Shown: positions 10,501 to 19,405, counted from the stretch's first letter. The stretch is 64,000 nucleotides of DNA from CBDDCQ01 sp965226285 (GCA_965226285.1 CBDDCQ010000006.1:496001-560000), one strand, 5' to 3'. The notes: generated by a model not told the origin, from the sequence alone. Made by a program: numbers and translations.

Positions 10501-11226
10501 ATCTTTACGATTGTTTTACAACACGATACTAAAGATGATGTAACCATTAGAAACGCACAGCTTCATATTTATCGTGATATTTTTACGATAAGTAGTGGTG
10601 GGCAAGTAACACTTAAAGCAAGCGTTGACAAAAAGAGTTTAACAACAGTAACCATTCCCTATATGATTAGTGGTACCATCGTAACCAGTATTGGAAATCG
10701 GGCATTTATAGAATGTAGCGAACTTACCAGTGTTACGATTCCTAATTCCGTGAACAGTATTGGAAATTCGGTATTTTCTTCTTGTAGCAAACTTACCCGT
10801 ATTACAATTCCTAATTCCGTGAACAGTATTGGAACTTCGGCGTTTTATGGATGTGCTTCACTTACCAATATTACGATTCCTAATTCTGTAACCAGTATTG
10901 CAAATTCATTATTTTGGGAATGCACTTCACTTACCAATATTACGATTGGTAATTCCGTAACCAGTATTGGAAATGCGGCATTTTATAATTGTCGCAAACT
11001 TACCAGTATTACGATTGGTAATTCCGTAACCAGTATTGGAATGTCGGCATTTTATAATTGTAGTTCACTTACCAGTATTACGCTTCCTAATTCCATAACA
11101 ACTATTGGAGATGAGCCATTTAGCAGTTGTAGCAAGCTCACTAACATACGCGTACCTAACGCTAAGGTGACTGCTTGGAGGGCTAACCTAAGAAAAGGTA
11201 ATAATGCATCAGTGGTGGGGTATTAA
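7543..11226 (+). CDS. BspA-like surface lipoprotein, long module array
   Basis: A 1227-residue protein. The signal peptide has its lipobox Cys at residue 33 (LIQCSKDQED). The Lys-Asp-x-Glu run after the Cys fits the surface lipoprotein export signal described in flavobacteria. An N-terminal DUF5018-like domain (~45-125) is followed by nine ~95-residue beta modules: one LTFEKLTKEYTK type, then five of the W/L-x-KQ-SKVY type, then three of the WTKQ-(S/T)KAF type. Seven LRR_5 units occupy ~1046-1200, then the SVVGY cap. Module order and sequence overlap strongly with the 11789 gene, and single modules also match the window-edge gene, which points to module shuffling by recombination. ATGs at 7552 and 7561 are alternative starts. 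Confidence 0.88.
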   Translation: MKNMKNMKVIKVKSIYFFNLLALVFLISQLIQCSKDQEDNTVLKKSKEASIISFELGTYKGKLNGTSLSIEVPYAADISSLSAKVKLSAKATIKPDPKTVKDWSAPVSFTVTAENGNSNKYKVEVKVLPAVLTFEKLTKEYTKDGHLNATEILKHVKGEKDGYTLKEITSLSPNDVVKVNGSAPNLRLEFNRVGVFTALLRLKHNSTSDLDVTISNAEFEITKGVALSDLSWRKQSKVYRLGEEISNGELLAGLSRTKTGYTIKTVSISNAGGTGARVSGSGTAAKIVGYTRPGKLTLSLVFEHATKADKTIRGAAFELTNRAVSEDLRLRKQSKVYGSGSEISNVELLGLLVSKKGYRIKSVQITSDSGGSGARVSGSGIGAKIVGYGKATILTLTLVFEHDTKADKTIRGAQFEITKMMAPTNLTWVKQLKTYRSGQEISNVELLSGLEGSKVGYRMKTVQITSDSSGSGARVSGSGTAAKIVSYGKPTILTLTLVFEHDTKADKTFSNAKFELTSGVVSVPLSWSRQSKVYGSPAEISNAALLGGVRGTKTGYRIKSVQITSDSRGSGARVSGSGTAAKIVGYGKATILTLTLVLQHDTKAEKTLSNVAFEIRKMPVPVDLSWRKQSKVYRSSGEISNAELLRGLSGTKTGYRVKTLTISDSRGTGARVLGNGISAKIVGYTKAGTLTLSIVFEHDTKEDKNITGAAFEITKASAPRLSWTKQSKAFNSGGEITNTHLLAGVTGSGKNGYTIKAVNITNTNGTGARVSRSGRTTKITSYTKAGTFTLTLVLAHDTKDDVTLRNAQFEITKASAPRLSWTKQTKAFSSGGEITNTNLLAGVTGSGKNGYTIKTVTITNTNGTSARVSGSGRAAKITSYHKVGTLTLTLVLVHDAKHDVTLRNAKFEIAKVSAPRLSWTKQTKAFSSGGEITNADLLTGVTGTSSDKAGYTIKTVTITNKNGTSAIVSGSGTSAKITSYTKAGTLIFTIVLQHDTKDDVTIRNAQLHIYRDIFTISSGGQVTLKASVDKKSLTTVTIPYMISGTIVTSIGNRAFIECSELTSVTIPNSVNSIGNSVFSSCSKLTRITIPNSVNSIGTSAFYGCASLTNITIPNSVTSIANSLFWECTSLTNITIGNSVTSIGNAAFYNCRKLTSITIGNSVTSIGMSAFYNCSSLTSITLPNSITTIGDEPFSSCSKLTNIRVPNAKVTAWRANLRKGNNASVVGY
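10679..11140 (+). repeat. LRR_5 (BspA) repeat array, 7 units
   Basis: Seven 69-bp units near the 3' end, almost base-identical to 14881-15342 in the next gene. Confidence 0.85.
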
Positions 11227-11265
11227 GGTAAATTAAAGTGATGTTCATCATGGTATAAAAGTCAA

Positions 11266-11304
11266 GTAGGGGACAGGTTTTAAAACCTGTCCCCTACTTT
11301 TTTG
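11266..11304 (+). terminator. Intrinsic terminator after the 7543 gene
   Basis: Perfect 16-bp inverted repeat (arms GTAGGGGACAGGTTTT and AAAACCTGTCCCCTAC, 11266-11297) followed by seven T. It is a compensated variant of the 2655 hairpin: both arms changed together, keeping the pairing. Confidence 0.88.
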
Positions 11305-11788
11305 CGTATTTAATCCCCCTTTTTAATTGAAACCACTAAAAATAATTGTGATCCCCAAAGGAGGTTTTCAACAGTATATGAAATCTATTGGCAAACTGGG
11401 AGGATAAATTGAGGATAGTATAGAAACACTCTTTTAACTCTTAAAAATGAATACTTTATAATTAGAAAAGACAGTTTTTATCACTTTTAAATTTAATAAA
11501 CAAAATTACATTAGCTTCATTTTTAAAATTTTTCATAACTTAAATATAACCTTAATTTATTAGTCTTTTTGCAAATAAATAAGCTTATATGACACCTCAA
11601 TTATAATTTAAAAATATTTCATTTTATTTTTTGATTCATTGATGATTTTTTTATAAATTTGCACCGCAATTAAATTATTGGCGATAGAGCATTAGTATTT
11701 ATAATATTTAATTATAATATTAAAATTTAAACCATAGATTTTTTGTATGTGAACAAGTAAAATTTAATTTTAAAAATATAAAAATACC
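11305..11788 (+). other. Intergenic region, mostly AT-rich, no gene seen
   Basis: No coding region I can support. A strong Shine-Dalgarno-like AAAGGAGG at 11358-11365 precedes ATG at 11378 with only nine codons, probably chance or a remnant. The leader block found before the other BspA genes is absent; the promoter at 11631-11661 is unrelated in its flanks. Confidence 0.5.
11631..11661 (+). promoter_or_regulatory. Promoter of the 11789 gene
   Basis: TTG at 11631-11633, 20-nt spacer, consensus TAAATTTG at 11654-11661, giving a leader of about 120 nt. Confidence 0.6.
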
Positions 11789-14700
11789 ATGAATAGATAT
11801 TTTTTTAGTTTATTAGCATTAATCCTTTTCATTACTCCAATGACTCAATGTAGTAAAGATACAGAAAGTAATACAGTTTTGAAAAAGAGCAAAGAGGCAT
11901 CCATCATCTCCTTTGAATTAGGTACTTATAAAGGGAAGTTAAACGGCACCTCATTATCAATAGAGTTACCTTACGGAACAGATATAAGTTCTTTATCGGC
12001 AAAAGTAAAGTTATCCGAAAGTGCAACGATCAAACCCGACCCAAAGACAGTGAAAGATTGGAGCACTCCAGTATCGTTTACGGTAACCGCAGAAAATGGA
12101 GAGAGCAAAAAATATACAGTAACGGTAAAAATATTACGCCCAGTATTGACCTTTGAAAAACTGACCAAAGAATATACAAAAGGTGGGCGTTTGAATGCTA
12201 CAGAAATTCTAAAGCATGTAAAAGGTGAAAAGGCAAGCTATACTTTAAAAGAGATCACAAATCTGAATCCTAATGATATAGTAAGGGTCAATGGAACTGC
12301 ACCAAATCTAAGGTTAGAATTTAATCGTGTGGGCGTTTTTACGGCTTTGTTGCGCTTAAAACATAATGCTACATCAGATTTGGATGTAACGATAAGTAAT
12401 GCCGAATTTGAAATTACAAAGCGTGCAGCACCATCTTTAACTTGGACAAAGCAAACGAAGCCGTTTAGCAGTGGTGGCGAAATTACCAATGTCGAACTAT
12501 TAGCAGGCGTTACGGGTAGTGGTAAGACAGGCTATACCATTAAAACAGTAAGCATCAGTAATGCAGGAGGCACAGGTGCAAGGGTTTCAGGTAGTGGTAC
12601 TGCAGCTAAGATCGTTGGTTATACTCGGGCGGGTAAATTGACGTTATCACTTGTATTTGAACACGATACAAAAGCAGATAAAACGATAACGGGTGCAGCA
12701 TTTGAAATTACCAATGGAGATGTACCTCTAAGTTGGAGCAGACAAAGCAAGGTTTATGGTTACTCAGCAGAGATAAGCAATGCAGCGTTATTGGGCGGTA
12801 TGCGAGGTACAAAAACAGGTTATCGTATCAAATCAGTACAGATTACCAATGATTCAGGGGGCAGTGGTGCGCGTGTTTCAGGAAGTGGTACTGCAGCTAA
12901 GATCGTTGGTTACGGCAAAGCCACTATCTTAACGTTGACGCTTGTACTTCAGCACGCTACCAAAGCAGAAAAAACCATAAGGGGTGCACAATTTGAAATT
13001 ACAAAGATGATTGCCCCTATCAATTTAAATTGGGTAAAACAATTGAAGACTTATCGTTCTGGTGAGGAAATAAGCAACTTTGAATTGTTGTCAGGTCTCG
13101 AAGGTTCAAAAGTAGGGTATCGGATTAAAAGTGTAGCGATTACAAGTGACTCCTCAAGTAGTGGTGCGAGGGTTTCAGGTAGTGGTACTGTAGCTAAGAT
13201 CGTTAATTATAGCAAAGCGACTATCTTGACGTTGACACTTGTATTTGAACATGATACGAAAGCAGATAAAACGATAACGGGTGCACAATTTGAAATTACC
13301 AGTGGAGATGTACCTTTAAGTTGGAGCAGACAAAGCAAGGTTTATAGTGTTTCAGGAGAGATAAGCAACGCTGAATTATTGGGCGGTGTGAGAGGTACAA
13401 AAGACGGCTATCGTATCAAAACCGTACAGATTACGGGTGATTCCTCAAGCAGTGGTGCAAGGGTTTCAGGTAGTGGTACTACAGCTAAGATCGTCGGTTA
13501 TGGCAAAGCCACTATCTTGACGTTGACGCTTGTACTTCAGCACGCTACCAAAGCAGAAAAAACGCTCAGTAATGTAGCGTTTGAAATTAGGAAGATGCCT
13601 GTACCGGTTGATTTGAGTTGGCGTAAACAAAGTAAGGTTTATCGTTCTTCAGGAGAGATAAGCAATGCAGAATTATTAAGGGGTCTTAGCGGTACAAAAA
13701 CAGGCTATCGAGTGAAAACATTAACCATCAGTGATTCAAGAGGTACAGGAGCAAGGGTTTTAGGTAATGGCATTTCAGCTAAGATCGTTGGTTATACCAA
13801 GGTGGGTACCTTGACTTTATCGATTGTATTTGAACACGACACCAAGGAGGATAAAAACATTACTGGTGCGGAGTTTGAAATTACGAAGGCGTCAGCACCG
13901 CGTTTAACTTGGACGAAGCAAACGAAGCCGTTTAGCAGTGGTGGCGAAATTACCAATACCAATCTATTAGCAGGCGTTACAGGAAGCGGTAAGACAGGAT
14001 ACACCATTAAAACCGTTAACATTACCAATACAAACGGTACAGGTGCAAGGGTTTCAGGGAGTGGCAGGGCTGCTAAAATTACGAGTTATACCAAAGTGGG
14101 TACGCTTACGCTCACCCTTGTGTTAGCACACGATACTAAAGACGATGTGACCCTTAGAAATGCACAGTTTGAAATTACGAAGGCGTCAGCACCGCGTTTA
14201 AGTTGGACGAAGCAAACGAAGCCGTTTAGCAGTAGTGGAGAAATTACCAATACCGATCTATTAGCAGGCGTTACGGGCAGTGGTAAGAATGGATACACGA
14301 TTAAAACCGTTACCATTACCAGTACAAACGGTACAGGTGCAAGTGTTTCAGGGGTTGGCAGGGCTGCTAAAATTACGAGTTATACCAAAATTGGTACGCT
14401 TATGCTCACCCTTGTGTTAGCACACGATACTAAGAACGATGTAACCCTTAGAAATGCACAGTTTGAAATTGCGAAGGCGTCAGCACCGCGTTTAAGTTGG
14501 ACGAAGCAAACGAAGGCGTTTAGCAGTGGTGGCGAAATTACCAATGCCGATCTATTGACAGGCGTTACAGGAACAAGCAGTGATAAGGCAGGATACACGA
14601 TTAAAACCGTTACCATTACCAATAAGAACGGTACAAGTGCAACTGTTTCAGGGAGCGGTACTTCAGCTAAAATTAGGAGTTATACCAAAGCGGGTACGCT

Positions 14701-15430
14701 TATCTTTACGATTGTTTTACAACACGATACTAAAGATGATGTAACCATTAGAAACGCACAGCTTCATATTTATCGTGATATTTTTACGATAAGTAGTGGT
14801 GGGCAAGTAACACTTAAAGCAAGCGTTGACAAAAAGAGCTTAACAACAGTAACCATTCCCTATATGATTAGTGGTACCATCGTAACCAGTATTGGAAATC
14901 GGGCATTTATGGAATGTAGCGAACTTACCAGTGTTACGATTCCTAATTCCGTGAACAGTATTGGAAATTCAGTATTTTCTTCTTGTAGCAAACTTACCCG
15001 TATTACAATTCCTAATTCCGTGAACAGTATTGGAACTTCGGCGTTTTATAGATGTTCTTCACTTACCAATATTACGATTCCTAATTCTGTAACCAGTATT
15101 GCAGATTCATTATTTTGGGATTGTACTTCACTTACCAATATTACGATTGGTAATTCCGTAACCAGTATTGGAGATGCGGCATTTCATAATTGTCGCAGAC
15201 TTACCAGTATTACGATTGGTAATTCCGTAACCAGTATTGGAATGTCGGCATTTTATAATTGTATTTCACTTACCAGTATTACGCTTCCTAATTCCATAAC
15301 AACTATTGGAGCTGAGCCATTTGATGGTTGTTTCAGGCTCACTACCATACGGGTACCTAACGCTAAGGTGACTCCTTCTTGGAGTGATAACCTAAAAAAA
15401 GGTAATAAAGCATCAGTGGTGGGGTATTAA
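11789..15430 (+). CDS. BspA-like surface lipoprotein, long module array
   Basis: A 1213-residue paralogue of the 7543 gene. Lipobox Cys at residue 21 (MTQCSKDTES) with Lys-Asp-x-Glu after it. Layout: DUF5018-like domain, one LTFEKLTKEYTK module, eight further beta modules, seven LRR_5 units (~1031-1185), SVVGY cap. From about 13560 to the end it is nearly identical to 9360-11226, while the modules in between are in a different order and combination. The stretch 12720-13320 resembles the window-edge gene instead. This mosaic is what recurrent recombination among tandem paralogues would give. The gene ends in its own GC-rich terminator and has its own promoter, unlike the other copies. Confidence 0.88.
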   Translation: MNRYFFSLLALILFITPMTQCSKDTESNTVLKKSKEASIISFELGTYKGKLNGTSLSIELPYGTDISSLSAKVKLSESATIKPDPKTVKDWSTPVSFTVTAENGESKKYTVTVKILRPVLTFEKLTKEYTKGGRLNATEILKHVKGEKASYTLKEITNLNPNDIVRVNGTAPNLRLEFNRVGVFTALLRLKHNATSDLDVTISNAEFEITKRAAPSLTWTKQTKPFSSGGEITNVELLAGVTGSGKTGYTIKTVSISNAGGTGARVSGSGTAAKIVGYTRAGKLTLSLVFEHDTKADKTITGAAFEITNGDVPLSWSRQSKVYGYSAEISNAALLGGMRGTKTGYRIKSVQITNDSGGSGARVSGSGTAAKIVGYGKATILTLTLVLQHATKAEKTIRGAQFEITKMIAPINLNWVKQLKTYRSGEEISNFELLSGLEGSKVGYRIKSVAITSDSSSSGARVSGSGTVAKIVNYSKATILTLTLVFEHDTKADKTITGAQFEITSGDVPLSWSRQSKVYSVSGEISNAELLGGVRGTKDGYRIKTVQITGDSSSSGARVSGSGTTAKIVGYGKATILTLTLVLQHATKAEKTLSNVAFEIRKMPVPVDLSWRKQSKVYRSSGEISNAELLRGLSGTKTGYRVKTLTISDSRGTGARVLGNGISAKIVGYTKVGTLTLSIVFEHDTKEDKNITGAEFEITKASAPRLTWTKQTKPFSSGGEITNTNLLAGVTGSGKTGYTIKTVNITNTNGTGARVSGSGRAAKITSYTKVGTLTLTLVLAHDTKDDVTLRNAQFEITKASAPRLSWTKQTKPFSSSGEITNTDLLAGVTGSGKNGYTIKTVTITSTNGTGASVSGVGRAAKITSYTKIGTLMLTLVLAHDTKNDVTLRNAQFEIAKASAPRLSWTKQTKAFSSGGEITNADLLTGVTGTSSDKAGYTIKTVTITNKNGTSATVSGSGTSAKIRSYTKAGTLIFTIVLQHDTKDDVTIRNAQLHIYRDIFTISSGGQVTLKASVDKKSLTTVTIPYMISGTIVTSIGNRAFMECSELTSVTIPNSVNSIGNSVFSSCSKLTRITIPNSVNSIGTSAFYRCSSLTNITIPNSVTSIADSLFWDCTSLTNITIGNSVTSIGDAAFHNCRRLTSITIGNSVTSIGMSAFYNCISLTSITLPNSITTIGAEPFDGCFRLTTIRVPNAKVTPSWSDNLKKGNKASVVGY
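14881..15342 (+). repeat. LRR_5 (BspA) repeat array, 7 units
   Basis: Seven 69-bp units. They include the (I/V)-NSIGNSVFSSC and TSIA(D/N)SLFW(D/E)C variants shared only with the 7543 gene. Confidence 0.85.
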
Positions 15431-15488
15431 GATCGTTTTGAGCGTTTAGTGGTAGCAATCCCCAGAGAAACGTTTCTTTTGAAGAATT

Positions 15489-15517
15489 ATTGCGGGCAAA
15501 AGCCCGCAATTTTTTTA
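15489..15517 (+). terminator. Intrinsic terminator after the 11789 gene
   Basis: ATTGCGGGC-AAAA-GCCCGCAAT followed by seven T; 9-bp GC-rich stem with tetraloop. Confidence 0.92.
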
Positions 15518-15661
15518 ACGGTTACTGAGCGAATCTGAAATATTTAACGAAGAACTATATAAGTATAACAGAAATTTAGGTTTTGATTTGAAGATCATAT
15601 AAATATATTTTAAAAATATCATAATAATTTTTATATTCGCACTGTTATTTTTATAACGTTA

Positions 15662-15743
15662 GCTCAGGTGGCGGAATTGGTAGACGCGCTGGTCTCAAAA
15701 ACCAGTGGGGCAACCCGTGCCGGTTCGACTCCGGCCCTGAGTA
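15662..15743 (+). tRNA. tRNA-Leu (anticodon CAA)
   Basis: Acceptor arms GCTCAGG (15662-15668) and CCTGAGT (15736-15742, with a G-U first pair), discriminator A at 15743. The anticodon stem CTGGT/ACCAG encloses the loop CTCAAAA, so the anticodon is CAA. An extra (variable) arm typical of class II tRNAs lies between anticodon and T stems. T arm GCCGG-TTCGACT-CCGGC (15719-15735). D-loop contains AATTGGTAGA. CCA is not encoded. Confidence 0.94.
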
Positions 15744-15744
15744 C

Positions 15745-15786
15745 AAAAACACCTCAAACAACAAATGTTCGAGGTGTTTTTCTAAT
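15745..15786 (+). terminator. Intrinsic terminator of the tRNA-Leu gene
   Basis: AAAAACACCTC (15745-15755) pairs with GAGGTGTTTTT (15771-15781) across a 15-nt loop, with T-rich sequence after it. Confidence 0.85.
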
Positions 15787-16016
15787 TTTTAGTACATATT
15801 TGTTTTCCCTTGGCTTGCAAAAGTTCTACATGATAAGATATAAGGAGTATCCTTCATTTGAGGCACTAATCTATAAGATACAAAGCTCCCTATATCTATG
15901 GTATGAAACCCTACCCGTAATTAAAAATTGAATATATTTTAATTTCTTTTGAGCAGGTAAAGGATATACTATATTTTGTATCACTTCCTGCCTACACTCT
16001 ATTATTTTATTGTGGG

Positions 16017-17765
16017 CTACTGTTCAAACTGAATTTGATATAATTTTCTGTAATATCCACTGGGAATCTCAAGCAGTTGTTTATGTGTTCCTATCTCTAC
16101 TATTTTACCCTGTTTCATTACGATGATTTTATCTGCCTTTTGTACTGTAGCTAACCTATGTGCAATGATAATAGAAGTTCTATTTTGGGTAAGTGTATCC
16201 ATAGCTTTTTGGATGAGTATTTCTGAATGCGTATCTACTGAAGAGGTCGCCTCATCTAATATAAATATAGTTGGATTTTGCATATATGCCCTCAAAAATG
16301 AAATCAATTGTCTTTGCCCTACTGATAGCATTCCTCCTCTTTCTTTAATATTATAATTATATCCTTCTGGTAATGACTCTATAAATTTATGTATTCCTAT
16401 CCGCTTTGCTGCGTCTATTACTTTAGATTTCTCAATGCGCTTATTACCCAATATAATATTATTGTAAATAGTATCTGAAAACAAAAACACTTCTTGTAAT
16501 ATCACAGCAATATGTTGTCTAAGGCTACCTGCTTCAATATTTTTTAAATTTATTCCATCAATGGTAATTTGTCCAGCGTTTATGGGATAAAATCTATTGA
16601 GTAAACTAATAATAGTAGATTTACCCGCACCGGTAGCTCCTACTATAGCCACTGTTTCATTGTGCTTAATCTCAAATGATATATCATTGATGACAGGTTC
16701 ATTTGGAACATACGAAAAAGAAACATTTTTAAAAGATACCTCTCCTTTAATATCCTTTAATTTAAGCTCACCCATTTGCTCTAAATCTACTTGAGAATCC
16801 AGTATTTTAAATACTCTTTCTCCAGCTACAATTCCCATTTGCAAAGTATTAAATTTATCTGCCATTTGCCTAAGAGGTCTAAAAAGCATATTGATAAGAA
16901 ATATAAATGCTACGATATCTCCCAGTGTCATATCTTGAAAAAATGCAACCCTAATACCTCCAAACCAAACCACTAATCCCAATGCCAATGAAGATAAAAC
17001 CTCTACCACTGGAAAAAATATAGAATAATACAATACGCTTTGGATATTTGCCTTTTCATGACGTTTATTAATTTCTTTAAACTTATTATGTTCTTCCTTT
17101 TCTCTATTGAACAGTTGAACTATCTTCATTCCTGTAATATGCTCCTGTACAAAGGAATTAAGGGTAGAAACCTCATTACGCACCTGTTGAAACGATTTTT
17201 TAATTGCCTTTTGAAAAATCCTAGTGGCATATATCATAATAGGAAATATCAAAAACACCATAAGGGATAATTTCCAGTTTACGATTAACATAATTACCAT
17301 AATAGCAAGTATCTTGATGGTATCTCCAAATAAAACTAAAAGCCCTTGTTCAAATACATTAGTAATCACTCCTATATCAGATACTACCCTAGTTACTATA
17401 GTACCTATTTTCACTTTATCAAAATAACTCCACCTTAAATATAAGATATGCTTAAATAGTCTATCTCTCATATCCTTAATAATATTCTGAGCCAACCATC
17501 CCCCTGCATAAATAAAAAAGAACTGTATAATAGCCTCTACAAATAACAAACCTACCATAAGCATTATAAAATAAGCAAAGCCATTCATTTGGTTAGGTGT
17601 AATGTAATCATCTATGGCTAATTTAGTAAGTAGAGGGCGTAGCGTAGCCAGTATAGAAAGTATAACGCCCATTACAGTAGCAATGATAAACTTAACTCTA
17701 TAAGTTTCTATAAAATTAAGTAACCTCAAAAAGACTTTTACATTAAACCTCATCTTTTGTATCAT
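16017..17765 (-). CDS. ABC transporter, MsbA/MdlB-like exporter half-transporter
   Basis: A 582-residue fused membrane-plus-ATPase protein; two copies would form an ATP-driven exporter of lipids or other hydrophobic compounds in the inner membrane. Residues ~20-300 hold six predicted transmembrane helices. The nucleotide-binding domain shows Walker A GATGAGKST (376-384), the Q-loop (LQEVF), the signature LSVGQ (480-484), Walker B FILDE (501-505) and the switch His in IIAHRL. It is the last gene of a pgi / gldA-like / truA / ABC operon: its start overlaps the end of truA by 23 nt, so translation is probably coupled. The substrate cannot be deduced; lipid A or phospholipid export is one option. 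Confidence 0.88.
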   Translation of the reverse strand: MIQKMRFNVKVFLRLLNFIETYRVKFIIATVMGVILSILATLRPLLTKLAIDDYITPNQMNGFAYFIMLMVGLLFVEAIIQFFFIYAGGWLAQNIIKDMRDRLFKHILYLRWSYFDKVKIGTIVTRVVSDIGVITNVFEQGLLVLFGDTIKILAIMVIMLIVNWKLSLMVFLIFPIMIYATRIFQKAIKKSFQQVRNEVSTLNSFVQEHITGMKIVQLFNREKEEHNKFKEINKRHEKANIQSVLYYSIFFPVVEVLSSLALGLVVWFGGIRVAFFQDMTLGDIVAFIFLINMLFRPLRQMADKFNTLQMGIVAGERVFKILDSQVDLEQMGELKLKDIKGEVSFKNVSFSYVPNEPVINDISFEIKHNETVAIVGATGAGKSTIISLLNRFYPINAGQITIDGINLKNIEAGSLRQHIAVILQEVFLFSDTIYNNIILGNKRIEKSKVIDAAKRIGIHKFIESLPEGYNYNIKERGGMLSVGQRQLISFLRAYMQNPTIFILDEATSSVDTHSEILIQKAMDTLTQNRTSIIIAHRLATVQKADKIIVMKQGKIVEIGTHKQLLEIPSGYYRKLYQIQFEQ

Positions 17766-18504
17766 ATATACTTTTCGGGTAGGTTATCTCCGTGAGATAT
17801 AAAGCTCGAGCAGGTACAGATGTTCCTGCGTTATTTCTATCTTTGTGTTCTATTATTTTTCTAAAATCCTCTATATTTATTTTACTTTCGCCTACCTCTA
17901 ACATAGTACCCACTATAGCCCTTACCATATTACGCAAAAACCTATTGGCTTGTATTCTAAATATCAACTTGTTCTTCTGCTTTACCCAACAAGCTTCTTG
18001 TATATCACAATTATTGGTGTAAACTTGCGTTTTTGATTTGGAAAAACATTTATAATCTTTGTATTCATACAGTATTTTACACGCCTGATTCATTTTATCC
18101 ATATCATATCTATTGTGATATATTTGGTACGAAAAATCTATCTCAAATGGATCTTTGCTAAGTGATATATGATATTCATACACTCTACTTATGGCATCAA
18201 ATCGGCAATGCACATCAGAATCGACTTTAAATATTTGATATATACATATATCTTTGGGTAAAAAACTATTCATTCTATCTTTTAGATGTTTCGCTTTTAA
18301 GTTTGTATCTATATCAAAATGAGCGTACATCTGTTTGGCATGCACCCCTGCATCTGTACGACCTGCCCCCACAATACTTATTGGTTCGTTTAATATAGTG
18401 GAAAGACAATACTCTATAGTCTCTTGAACACTAGGAATATTTGGCTGTATTTGCCATCCAAAATAATTTTTACCATTATATGCCAACTCCATAAAATACC
18501 TCAT
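17743..18504 (-). CDS. truA: tRNA pseudouridine(38-40) synthase TruA
   Basis: A 253-residue protein that isomerises uridines 38-40 in the tRNA anticodon arm. The family motif GAGRTDAGVHA holds the catalytic Asp at residue 51. Further TruA landmarks are FGWQIQP near the start and RFLRNMVRAIVGTM near residues 190-205. Length fits the family. It starts 6 nt after the gldA-like gene ends and overlaps the ABC transporter start. Confidence 0.95.
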   Translation of the reverse strand: MRYFMELAYNGKNYFGWQIQPNIPSVQETIEYCLSTILNEPISIVGAGRTDAGVHAKQMYAHFDIDTNLKAKHLKDRMNSFLPKDICIYQIFKVDSDVHCRFDAISRVYEYHISLSKDPFEIDFSYQIYHNRYDMDKMNQACKILYEYKDYKCFSKSKTQVYTNNCDIQEACWVKQKNKLIFRIQANRFLRNMVRAIVGTMLEVGESKINIEDFRKIIEHKDRNNAGTSVPARALYLTEITYPKSIYDTKDEV

Positions 18505-18510
18505 CTTATT

Positions 18511-19401
18511 TTACAAAATAGCTTGTTTAAATATCTCCTCTAGGGTGTTATTTTTTATCTGTAAACTCATTATTTTAAGTTGATTTTGGTATGCAAAATC
18601 AGAAATATTACTTCGTGTATTTTCTATATGATGACTATATATTTTATATGTATTAGCGGATATATGATCTACCCTTAATACCTCTGATACTTGCATAAGT
18701 AATCTTTTCTTTACTGGTTGATTAAATTCTGCTACCAGTACATTACTTTCATTGGAGTGTTCTTTCAAGTTTATATCCTTTAGTAACTTTCCTTTGTGAA
18801 TAATAAGCACCCTATCGCATACAGAATCTACCTCTTGCATAATATGAGTAGAGAGCAATACTGTTTTATCTTTTCTAAAACTCTTTATCAAATCTCTAAA
18901 CACTTCTAACTGATGAGGGTCTAAACCCGTAGTAGGTTCATCTAATATGAGTACTTTAGGGTTGTGTATTAAAGCGTTAGCCAGTCCTACTCTTTGCCTA
19001 TATCCCTTGGAAAGCTGTCCTACTTTTTTATGAGCTTGGTCGGATATTTTAATAAGTTCTATAAGTTCAGTGACTCTATGTAGGGAAATATTTCGAATTT
19101 TGGCACTGTAGGTAAGATGCTCCTTTACATACATATCCAAATATAGGGGATTATGTTCAGGTAAATACCCTATGTTCTTACGTACTTGATAAGGTTGTAT
19201 TTGCGTATCGAATCCCGCTACTTGAACGCTTCCTGAGCAAGGTGGAATACAGCTTGATACTATTTTCATAGTAGTAGATTTCCCTGCTCCATTCACACCC
19301 AAAAAACCTACTATTTCTCCCTCTTGAATATGAAAAGATACCCTATCTAAAACCTTTTGTTTTTTATAAAACTTTGATATTTGATTTACTTTTATAGACA
19401 T
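18511..19401 (-). CDS. gldA: GldA-like ABC transporter ATPase
   Basis: A 296-residue soluble ATP-binding subunit with Walker A GVNGAGKST (35-43), signature LSKGYRQRVG (130-139) and Walker B plus D-loop LILDEPTTGLDP (151-162). It closely resembles GldA, the ATPase that works with membrane partners GldF and GldG in flavobacterial gliding and surface assembly; LPEHNPLYLDMYVKE after the Q-loop region is also typical. No gldF or gldG is adjacent, which is common for gldA. The GldA name is by resemblance; a general ABC-2 type ATPase is the alternative. Four bases separate it from pgi. Confidence 0.75.
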   Translation of the reverse strand: MSIKVNQISKFYKKQKVLDRVSFHIQEGEIVGFLGVNGAGKSTTMKIVSSCIPPCSGSVQVAGFDTQIQPYQVRKNIGYLPEHNPLYLDMYVKEHLTYSAKIRNISLHRVTELIELIKISDQAHKKVGQLSKGYRQRVGLANALIHNPKVLILDEPTTGLDPHQLEVFRDLIKSFRKDKTVLLSTHIMQEVDSVCDRVLIIHKGKLLKDINLKEHSNESNVLVAEFNQPVKKRLLMQVSEVLRVDHISANTYKIYSHHIENTRSNISDFAYQNQLKIMSLQIKNNTLEEIFKQAIL

Positions 19402-19405
19402 TAAT

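Noticed and set aside
11358..11407. A nine-codon peptide behind a strong AAAGGAGG site
   Set aside because: Too short to support, and Bacteroidota rarely depend on such a site; no conserved context seen.
9591..14622. Repeated antisense open frames of 76-80 codons opposite the BspA modules
   Set aside because: They recur once per module with the same sequence because the sense strand repeats. They have no start signals of their own and are shadows of the modules.
15668..15931. An 87-codon frame starting inside the tRNA-Leu gene
   Set aside because: Its first 25 codons are tRNA sequence and the rest has no signal or homology-like pattern; the terminator at 15745 also lies within it.
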